A program made the translations under genes and the position numbers. A model generated the notes under the pieces. It did no database searches, had not been told where the DNA came from, and saw nothing but the letters and a program-made list of their open reading frames with translations. This document shows, piece by piece, positions 57,222 through 64,000 of a DNA stretch of 64,000 bases. Every line of letters starts with the position of its first letter. Within the stretch, counting starts at the first letter, position 1. The DNA is from Sphingosinicella sp942492965 (GTDB lineage Bacteria > Pseudomonadota > Alphaproteobacteria > Sphingomonadales > Sphingomonadaceae), in contig OW818656.1 in the NCBI GenBank assembly GCA_942492965.1, positions 1,612,001 to 1,676,000 on the forward strand, read 5' to 3'.

Positions 57222-58156
57222 CGAACCTCTTTCATCGCCAGCCAGCACGGATCCCACGTCGGTTCGGGGCCGAAGCGGGCGGCGAGGAAATCGACAAGCG
57301 CGCGTACCCGCGCTGTCGCACTGCGGCCGGGCGGCATGACGGCATAGAGGCCGGTTTCAGCCGGTGCCCATTCGGCGAGCACGATCTCGACGCTTCCCTT
57401 CGCGATCGACGGGGAGGCGATGAAGGTGGGCAGCATGGCGATGCCGAGACCGGCTTCCGTCGCCGCGAGCAGCATCTCGCCGCTGTTCGCACGCAGCCGC
57501 GTGCGGCCCTTCACATATTCGCTGCGCCCGTCGATTTCGAACCGCCAGGCTTCTGACGGCGCGACGTTTGCATATTGAAGCACATCGTGATCCGCGATGT
57601 CGCGCGGATGCGACGGCGTTCCCATCCGCGCGCGATAGGCGGGGCTCGCAATCGCGACGGCGCGGATCGGCGCGAGCTTGCGCGCGATGAGCGTCGAATC
57701 GGCAAGCTGGCCGATGCGGACGGCCAGATCGAGCCCTTCGCCGATGATGTCGGCGCGGCGATCGTCAAAAGCGATGTCGAACTCGACCCGGGGGTGCGCG
57801 GCGGCAAACTCCGCGAGCACGGGCGCGAGATAAGCGAGACCGAACGAAAGTGGCGCCGAAAGGCGGATCGGCCCGGCGATCTCGGCCATCGCCGCGGCAA
57901 CCGCATCGCGCGCCGCTTCAAGGCCGGCGATCGCCTCCCGCACGCGTCCGAAATAGTCCACGCCGACATCGGTAGGCCGCGCACCCTGCGCGCTGCGCGT
58001 CAGCAATCGTGCACCGAGCGCAGCTTCGAGCCGCGCGACGCGGCGGCTGACGATCGACTTCGAGATGCCGAGGCGCTCCGCGGCGCGGCTGAAGCTGCCG
58101 GTTTCCACGACTGCGACCAGCGCCGCGATATCGGAAAGGTCGCTCGACTGTTCCAT
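57218..58156 (-). CDS. LysR family transcriptional regulator
   Basis: A 312-residue regulator: N-terminal winged helix (LVAVVETGSFSRAAERLGIS, KSIVSRRVARLEAALG), then a substrate-binding type effector domain. The closest general pattern is the one-subunit AaeR/DsdC-like group regulating oxidoreductases. ATG 58156 is preferred (GGAG at 9 bp). It is divergent from the azoreductase gene, and the shared 93-bp region carries a clear T-N11-A dyad. Confidence 0.93.
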   Translation of the reverse strand: MEQSSDLSDIAALVAVVETGSFSRAAERLGISKSIVSRRVARLEAALGARLLTRSAQGARPTDVGVDYFGRVREAIAGLEAARDAVAAAMAEIAGPIRLSAPLSFGLAYLAPVLAEFAAAHPRVEFDIAFDDRRADIIGEGLDLAVRIGQLADSTLIARKLAPIRAVAIASPAYRARMGTPSHPRDIADHDVLQYANVAPSEAWRFEIDGRSEYVKGRTRLRANSGEMLLAATEAGLGIAMLPTFIASPSIAKGSVEIVLAEWAPAETGLYAVMPPGRSATARVRALVDFLAARFGPEPTWDPCWLAMKEVR

Positions 58157-58176
58157 TTCATGCAACTCCGGTGTTC

Positions 58177-58200
58177 GTGTTGCTACGCTATCGGCAACAC
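58177..58200. promoter_or_regulatory. LysR-type operator between the regulator and azoreductase genes
   Basis: GTGTTGC (58177-58183) and GCAACAC (58194-58200) are perfect 7-bp inverted arms around a 10-bp spacer, with the T-N11-A form of LysR binding sites. It lies 20 bp upstream of the LysR ATG and about 50 bp upstream of the azoreductase ATG, suited to autorepression and activation of the divergent gene. Confidence 0.7.
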
Positions 58201-58249
58201 CGGTCGCATATTAGCTATGGGCCTGCAACCGAGAACAAGGACCAGACCC

Positions 58250-58864
58250 ATGCAGAATATTCTTGTCGTGCAAAGCAGCGTACTTGGCGACGCATCGGCC
58301 TCGCAGGGCCTTATCAACGATTTCCTCACCACCGTGGGAACGCGTGCAAACGTTACGACCCGCGACGTCGGCGCCAACCCATTGCCGCATCTTTCGGGCA
58401 CCACGCTCGGCGGTTTCAGCGGCGCGGATGGCCCGGAAGCCACCGCCGAACGCGCGCTTTCCGATGAACTGATCGCGGAGCTTCAGGCCGCGGACGTCCT
58501 CGTGATCGGCGCGCCGATGTATAATTTCGGCATCACCTCGAACCTCAAGAGCTGGTTCGACCGCGTGCTGCGCGCCGGCGTGACCTTCCACTACACGGCG
58601 GAAGGGCCCGTTGGTCATCTTTCCGGCAAGCGCGTCATCGTCGTCGAGACGCGCGGCGGCTTCTACAGCGAAGGCGACGGCAAGGCGCTGGACGCGCAGG
58701 AACCGCACATCCGCGCCATGCTGAACTTCATCGGCATCACCGACATCATTTTCGTCCGCGCCGAACGCCTGGCGATCTCGCCCGAAGCACGCACGGAATC
58801 GCTCGCCGCTGCGGCCGATGAACTCAAAAAGCTCGGTGCAGAGAGGTTCGCTCTGGCTGCGTAG
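58250..58864 (+). CDS. azoR: FMN-dependent NADH-azoreductase
   Basis: A 204-residue flavodoxin-fold quinone/azo reductase. FMN-binding region VVQSSVLGDASASQGLINDF, the MYNFGITSNLKSWFDRVLRA motif and the VETRGGFYSEG loop are typical of AzoR. It reduces quinones and azo compounds with NADH, two electrons at a time, probably for quinone stress. AAGGA precedes the ATG. Presumed target of the divergent LysR regulator. Confidence 0.94.
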   Translation: MQNILVVQSSVLGDASASQGLINDFLTTVGTRANVTTRDVGANPLPHLSGTTLGGFSGADGPEATAERALSDELIAELQAADVLVIGAPMYNFGITSNLKSWFDRVLRAGVTFHYTAEGPVGHLSGKRVIVVETRGGFYSEGDGKALDAQEPHIRAMLNFIGITDIIFVRAERLAISPEARTESLAAAADELKKLGAERFALAA

Positions 58865-58880
58865 TGTAGCTTTTGTCGTC

Positions 58881-58925
58881 GCATCGTTTCTGCCGAAAAC
58901 CGGTTCCCACTTTTCGGCACGATGC
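58881..58925. repeat. Rhizobiales-type palindromic repeat element
   Basis: A 45-bp near-perfect palindrome: outer arms GCATCG/CGATGC, inner arms TGCCGAAAA/TTTTCGGCA, and a centre containing CCGGTTCCCAC. The sequence style (CGAAAACCGG, TTCCCACTTTTCGG) is the well-known dispersed intergenic repeat of Rhizobiales genomes. It lies between convergent genes, ending 1 bp before the dipeptidase stop, so it may also work as a terminator. Confidence 0.65.
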
Positions 58926-60152
58926 TTAGCGACCGAACCTCACCTCGCTCGGCCCGCGCTCAGCCTTGAGCCGGGCCGAGACCTTTTCGGCCTGGCGCAT
59001 CGCGCGCAGGATGTTGCCGCTGGCGATCTTCGCAAGATCGGCCTTCGAATAGCCGCGCCTTTGCAATTCAGCGAACAGCGCCGGGTAATCCGCGACCGTG
59101 CCGAGCCCGTCGGGATAACTCGAAAGCCCGTCGAAATCCGAACCGATGCCGATCACGCCGATTCCCGCCACCTTGCGGATATGATCGATATGGTCGGCGA
59201 CCAGCCCGACATTCGCATGGGGTTGCGGATTGGCTGCGCGCCAGTCGGCAAGCCCTTTCTCGACGAGCTCCGGCCGATCCGGGTGATCGTAGCCGAGCCG
59301 CGCCTTCTGCGCCGCCAGTTCGCGGTGCCACGCCGCCACGTTTTCCGTCACCGCGTCCTCGGCGAAGAACACCATGATGACGCCGCCATTGTCCTTGAGG
59401 CGGACGAGCACATCGTCGGGTACGTTGCGCGGGCGGTTCTGCACGGCTTTCGCCGACGAGTGGCTGAAGATCACCGGCGCCGCGCTCACGTCGAGCGCAT
59501 CGTGCATCACCTTCGGCGTGACGTGGCTGAGATCGACGAGCATCCCGAGACGATTCATCTCGCGCACGACCTCCTTGCCGAAGGGGGCGAGGCCGTTGTG
59601 CCTGGGCGCGTCGGTGGCGCTATCGGCCCATGCCGTCGTCTTGCCGTGCGTCAGCGTCATGTAGCGCGCGCCGAGGGCGTGGAACTGGCGCAGCACGCCG
59701 AGCGAATTGCCGATGGAATGTCCGCCTTCCACGCCGAACACCGATGCAATCTTGCCGGCCTTCATGGCGCGCTCGAAGTCGTCGACGGTGCTGGTCTTGA
59801 CGAGCATCGATGGGTTCGCATCGATCAGGCGCTGCATGATGTCGATCTGGTCGAGCGTCTGGCGAACGGCTTCGGACCCTTCGGTATCGGCGGGTACGTA
59901 AACCGACCAGAACTGGCCGCCGACGCCGCCCGCCTTCATCATCGTGAAATCGGTGACGACCTTGCCGCGCAGCCGTTCCGGCAGGTTGCGAAAATCGAAG
60001 TCGCTGGTGCGGCTGCCGTTCTCCTCGCGCAGCGCCCACGGTAGGTCGTTGTGACCATCAACGATGGGCGCTGGCACTGCGGATGGCAGCGACTGGGCGT
60101 GGGCGGCGGTGGGGAGAAGGGCGGCGGCAAGCGCGAGACGAAGCGTTTTCAT
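58926..60152 (-). CDS. secreted M19 membrane dipeptidase
   Basis: A 408-residue zinc dipeptidase of family M19 with a cleavable signal peptide (MKTLRLALAAALLPTAAHAQ). Metal ligands: VDGHNDLPW, the Glu in GVEGGHSIGN, VDLSHVTPKVM, FSHSSAKAV and GIGSDFDGLSSYP. It hydrolyses dipeptides, including D-amino-acid and beta-lactam-like substrates in relatives. It differs from the membrane-anchored M19 enzyme at 44182-45339 in having a signal peptide and an extra loop. Confidence 0.93.
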   Translation of the reverse strand: MKTLRLALAAALLPTAAHAQSLPSAVPAPIVDGHNDLPWALREENGSRTSDFDFRNLPERLRGKVVTDFTMMKAGGVGGQFWSVYVPADTEGSEAVRQTLDQIDIMQRLIDANPSMLVKTSTVDDFERAMKAGKIASVFGVEGGHSIGNSLGVLRQFHALGARYMTLTHGKTTAWADSATDAPRHNGLAPFGKEVVREMNRLGMLVDLSHVTPKVMHDALDVSAAPVIFSHSSAKAVQNRPRNVPDDVLVRLKDNGGVIMVFFAEDAVTENVAAWHRELAAQKARLGYDHPDRPELVEKGLADWRAANPQPHANVGLVADHIDHIRKVAGIGVIGIGSDFDGLSSYPDGLGTVADYPALFAELQRRGYSKADLAKIASGNILRAMRQAEKVSARLKAERGPSEVRFGR

Positions 60153-60175
60153 CCCGCCTTGCTAGCCGGAAAGCC

Positions 60176-60529
60176 TCAGACGGTGAAGCTCTCTCCGCAG
60201 CCGCAGCTGCCTTTGGCATTCGGGTTTTCGAAGACGAAGCCGGCGGCGAAATCGTCTTCCTTCCAGTCCATACGGCTGCCGATCAGGTAGAGCAACGAGC
60301 CGCCGTCGACGAACAGGGTGCCGCCGGGTGTTTCGATACGCTCGTCGCCCGGCTTCGCCTCGGCGACGTAATCGATGCTGTAGGCAAGGCCCGAGCAGCC
60401 GCGCCGGGGCGTCGACAGGCGCACGCCGAGCGTGCCTTCGGGCGCGCGCGCCATCATCGCGGCGATGCGCGCGTTGGCGTTCTCGGTGAGCGCGATGGGC
60501 GCCGGGCGTTCGCGGACGATTGTGCTCAT
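60176..60529 (-). CDS. sufA: iron-sulfur cluster assembly A-type carrier
   Basis: A 117-residue A-type carrier with the three conserved cysteines: Cys45 (RRGCSGLAY), Cys109 and Cys111 (GSCGCGESF). It passes clusters from SufBCD to apoproteins. ATG 60529 overlaps the SufT stop by 4 bp (ATGA); last gene of the suf operon in this window. Confidence 0.94.
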   Translation of the reverse strand: MSTIVRERPAPIALTENANARIAAMMARAPEGTLGVRLSTPRRGCSGLAYSIDYVAEAKPGDERIETPGGTLFVDGGSLLYLIGSRMDWKEDDFAAGFVFENPNAKGSCGCGESFTV

Positions 60530-60981
60530 AGCATTCCAAGCTCCAGCTTCGCCTCGTCGGACATCTTCTGCGGGTCCCACGGCGGATCCCAGACGAGGTT
60601 GACCTCTGCCGAGCCGACGCCCGGCACGCTGCCGACGCGGATTTCCACCTCGGCGGGCATCGATTCGGCGACCGGGCAGTGCGGCGTCGTGAGCGTCATG
60701 GTGACGACGGCGTGGTCGTCCACGATATCGACGCCGTAGATGAGCCCGAGATCGTAGATGTTCACCGGAATTTCCGGATCATAGATTTCGCGCAGCGCCT
60801 GGATGACCTGATCGTAGACGCTGCCGCCCGGGGCGCCGGGATCGGGCGCGGCGGGCTTCTGGCTGAGAAAGCCTTCGAGATAATCCGCCTTGCGCCGCGC
60901 TTCCTGAAGCACGGGACGCTCCGGCGCCGAAGGTGCGGCGTCGACGTTTTCTACGGTGTAGGGCCGCGTGTCCTCGCTCAT
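60526..60981 (-). CDS. sufT: SUF system Fe-S assembly protein (SufT, MIP18/DUF59 family)
   Basis: A 151-residue protein: a variable N-terminus, then a DUF59 domain (VYDQVIQALREIYDPEIPVN, IYDLGLIYGVDI, LTTPHCPVAESMPAEVEIRV, then LVWDPPWDPQKMSDEAKLEL). It is a maturation factor in Fe-S delivery. It overlaps sufS and sufA by 4 bp each. Confidence 0.92.
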   Translation of the reverse strand: MSEDTRPYTVENVDAAPSAPERPVLQEARRKADYLEGFLSQKPAAPDPGAPGGSVYDQVIQALREIYDPEIPVNIYDLGLIYGVDIVDDHAVVTMTLTTPHCPVAESMPAEVEIRVGSVPGVGSAEVNLVWDPPWDPQKMSDEAKLELGML

Positions 60982-62183
60982 CCAAAAATCCTCTTCACCC
61001 GCGCGATGCCGCGAAGCAGCCGATCGACATCGCTTTCATCGCTGTAGACGCCGAAGCTGGCCCGCGCCGTGGCCGGCACGCCGAGCGTGTCCATCAGCGG
61101 CTGGGCGCAGTGATGCCCGGCGCGGATGGCGACGCCTTCTTCATCCAATATGGTGCCGATGTCGTGGGGATGAACCCCTTCCATCGCGAAACTGACGATG
61201 CCGCTGGAATCCTCAGGCCCGAACAGGCGCAGCGAATTGACCTTGCGCAGTTCTGCGCGCGCGAGGCCCGCAAGGTGGCGTTCGTGCGCGTCGATGGCGT
61301 CCAGACCGATCGCCGACACATAATCCATGGCAGCGGCGAGGCCGATGGCGCCGACTATATGCGGCGTGCCCGCCTCAAAACGCGTCGGCGCGGGCGCATA
61401 GGTGGTCTTCTCGAACGTCACCGTCTCGATCATCGAGCCGCCGCCCTGCCATGGCGACATCGCCGAAAGGATGTCGCCGCGCGTCCACAGCACGCCGATG
61501 CCGGTGGGGCCGTAGAGCTTGTGGCCAGAGAAAGCGTAGAAATCCGCGCCAAGCGCCTGCACATCGACGCCCATGCGCGGCACCGCCTGGCAGCCATCGA
61601 CAAGCAGCTTCGCGCCGACAGCGTGCGCGGCGCGGGCGATGCGGGCGATATCCGCGACCGAGCCGAGCACGTTCGAGACGTGGGCGACGGCGACGAGCTT
61701 GTGCGCGGGAGTGAGCATCGCCTCCAGCGCGTCTTCATCGATGCGGTGATCGGCGGTGAGCGGTGCGACGTCGATCTCGATACCGGTGCGGTCCCGCAGC
61801 AGCTGCCACGGCACGATGTTCGAATGATGCTCGAGCCGGGTGAGCAGGATGCGGTCGCCGGCCTTGAGGGTCATCCCCCATGTCTGCGCGACGAGGTTGA
61901 TCGCCTCGGTCGCGCCGCGCACGAAGACGATTTCGCTGGGGCTCGCGGCATTGATGAAGCGCGCGGCGGTGTTCCGGGCCGCCTCGAAACGCTCGGTCAT
62001 CGTCGCCGAGCGCGCGTAGACGCCGCGATGCACGGTGGCGTATTCGCGGCCGTAGGCGGCGGCGATGGCGTCGATCACAGCCTGCGGCTTCTGCGCGGTG
62101 GCGGCGGAATCGAGATAGGCCCAGTCGGCCACTCCCGGGAAATCCGTGCGGCGCGAAACGGTGATGGGCGTCAGCGCGTTCAT
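60978..62183 (-). CDS. sufS: cysteine desulfurase SufS
   Basis: A 401-residue PLP enzyme taking sulfur from cysteine. PLP Lys is in FSGHKLYGPTGIGVLW; persulfide Cys359 is in GHHCAQPLMDTL; the N-terminal YLDSAATAQKPQAV is typical of the class II SufS type. ATG 62183 overlaps the sufD stop (ATGA); the longer ORF is not conserved. Confidence 0.96.
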   Translation of the reverse strand: MNALTPITVSRRTDFPGVADWAYLDSAATAQKPQAVIDAIAAAYGREYATVHRGVYARSATMTERFEAARNTAARFINAASPSEIVFVRGATEAINLVAQTWGMTLKAGDRILLTRLEHHSNIVPWQLLRDRTGIEIDVAPLTADHRIDEDALEAMLTPAHKLVAVAHVSNVLGSVADIARIARAAHAVGAKLLVDGCQAVPRMGVDVQALGADFYAFSGHKLYGPTGIGVLWTRGDILSAMSPWQGGGSMIETVTFEKTTYAPAPTRFEAGTPHIVGAIGLAAAMDYVSAIGLDAIDAHERHLAGLARAELRKVNSLRLFGPEDSSGIVSFAMEGVHPHDIGTILDEEGVAIRAGHHCAQPLMDTLGVPATARASFGVYSDESDVDRLLRGIARVKRIFG

Positions 62184-62928
62184 GCGAGCTGTTCCAGCGC
62201 GCCGAGCGCGGCGGTTTCGAGCGTTTCGCGCGCCTCTGCATCGTCCATGCCCGCGAAGGCATCGGCGAGGAACGCCTGCAACAGCAGACGCCGGGCTTCG
62301 GAAGGGGGCAGGCCACGGCTGGTGAGGTAGAAATACTGCGTCGCGTCCAGCTCGCCGACGGTGGCGCCGTGCGCGCACTTCACGTCGTCGGCGTAGATTT
62401 CAAGCTCGGGCTTGGCGTTTGCCGTCGCGGTGCGATCGAGCAGCATTGCCTTCACCGACTGCGCGGCGTCCGTTTTCTGCGCGCCGCGATCGACGGCGAC
62501 CTTGCCGAGATAGGTGCCGGTGGCCTGGCGCGCGAGCACCGTGCGCACGGTCTGACGGCTGCTGGAATTGGGCGCGGCGTGGCGGACGTGGGTGACGATT
62601 TCGAGCGTGGTCTTGCCGCCCGCGACCTGCGCGGCGCCGAGTTCGAAATGCGCGCCCTCGCCGAGCGTGATGTCGAGCGCGATGCGGCCATAGCGGCCGC
62701 CGACGTTGAGGATGTGGATGTCGAGACGGGCGCCGTCTGCGATGGTGACGGTCCAGTCGCGCACCGAGACGGGCTGGGCGGCGTCCGCCACGAGCGTGAG
62801 CGCGCGGGTTTCGCCGGCGGGAACGGCGATGGTTTCGGACTGGACACCGGCGGGCCAGACCTCGCCGAGCGCTTCGAGATCGCTGTAGCGCCAGGCTTCG
62901 TCGCGGCGGGTGGGGAGCGCGAGTGCGT

Positions 62929-62932
<4 letters not shown>
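62180..62932 (-). CDS. sufD: Fe-S cluster scaffold component SufD
   Basis: A 250-residue SufD: RRDEAWRYSDLEALGEVWPA at the start, a beta-helix core, and the conserved C-terminal NAKPELEIYADDVKCAHGAT. SufBC2D is the scaffold on which the cluster is built. At 250 residues it is shorter than the 420-residue E. coli form, as in other sphingomonads. GTG 62932 shares GTGA with the sufC stop. Confidence 0.93.
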
Positions 62933-63674
<742 letters not shown>

Positions 63675-63675
<1 letters not shown>

Positions 63676-64000
63676 CAGCCGACGCTTCCTTCCAGACTGA
63701 TACCGAGGAGCTTCTGTGCTTCCACGGCGAATTCCATCGGGAGCTGCTGGAGCACCTCCTTCGCGAAACCATTGACGATGAGCGCCACCGCCGCTTCGCG
63801 GTCGAGACCGCGCGACTGGGCGTAGAAGAGCTGGTCATCGCTGATCTTGCTCGTCGTTGCCTCGTGCTCGATCTGCGCGCTGGGGTTCTTCACCTCGATA
63901 TAGGGCACGGTGTGCGCGCCGCATTCGGAGCCGAGCAGCAGGCTGTCGCACTGCGTGAAGTTGCGCACGCCTTCGGCCGAGGGGCCGACGCGGACGAGGC
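63675..64000 (-). CDS. sufB: Fe-S cluster scaffold component SufB (partial, C-terminal part)
   Basis: The last 108 codons of SufB; the gene continues past the right edge. The visible part has RNFTQCDSLLLGSECGAHTV, PYIEVKNPSAQIEHEATTSK and GLDREAAVALIVNGFAKEVL, characteristic of the SufB C-terminal core, with the conserved Cys and Glu residues that coordinate the nascent cluster. It is the first visible gene of the suf operon. Confidence 0.95.

Overview
The window is a GC-rich chromosomal segment from an alphaproteobacterium, most likely a member of the Sphingomonadales. Pointers are the three-gene (split alpha subunit) proton-translocating transhydrogenase next to an aa3-oxidase subunit IV peptide, the DUF2793 and terminase genes typical of alphaproteobacterial gene transfer agents (GTA), a glutamate-cysteine ligase of the alphaproteobacterial/plant type, the TauE-TIGR02186 pair and very high G+C. 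I see no rRNA, tRNA, CRISPR array or complete insertion sequence.

Layout. 1-2157 (minus): pntB (partial), pntAB, pntAA and a 46-residue cytochrome oxidase subunit IV. 2262-7846 (plus): a sigma-54-dependent response regulator, ClpA, a coiled-coil membrane protein and an ATP-grasp protein. 7850-12878 (minus): 3-hydroxyisobutyrate dehydrogenase-like enzyme, Bax-inhibitor-1 protein, and a YbbA/YbbP-type ABC exporter divergent from a TesA-type esterase. 13552-19989: ThpR, a low-MW tyrosine phosphatase, then a possible catabolic or transport cluster (MFS, GMC oxidoreductase, epoxide hydrolase), a lone FliN-like protein and LipB. 19993-23764: a degenerate EAL protein, a small acidic secreted protein, an SCP2-like protein, a secreted protein of unknown function and an OmpA-type porin.

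23912-26832 is the accessory region. It holds a collapsed GTA/prophage head gene set: an intact small-terminase-like gene, then the first third of the large terminase joined directly to a tail-end DUF2793 gene, so all capsid and tail genes are missing. Beside it lie a DUF6456 gene and an XRE regulator. A near-identical AT-rich sequence of about 22 bp occurs both at the XRE start codon and just upstream of a good promoter facing the terminase remnant, which suggests that a regulatory circuit has outlived its target cluster.

26887-45339 is mostly housekeeping: acyl-CoA dehydrogenase, GshA, RsmE, UbiA, PmbA, a CoA-binding protein, Mrp/ApbC, HflK-HflC, DegP, a DUF853 ATPase, and the ribF-ileS-lspA-DUF3035 operon, then an M19 dipeptidase. 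45339-47298 is a thyA-folA operon interrupted by an AT-rich orphan gene whose ends overlap both neighbours. 47428-49989 encodes an NfrB-like glycosyltransferase and an NfrA-like barrel protein. 49992-53642 carries a diiron ferritin-like protein with a MerR regulator and an Ada plus 2OG-oxygenase alkylation-repair pair. 53812-57221 carries TauE, TIGR02186 and a HerA-like ATPase. 57218-58864 is a LysR/azoreductase divergent pair with a clear operator. 58926-60152 is a second M19 dipeptidase. 60176-64000 is the suf Fe-S operon (B-C-D-S-T-A), with every junction overlapping.
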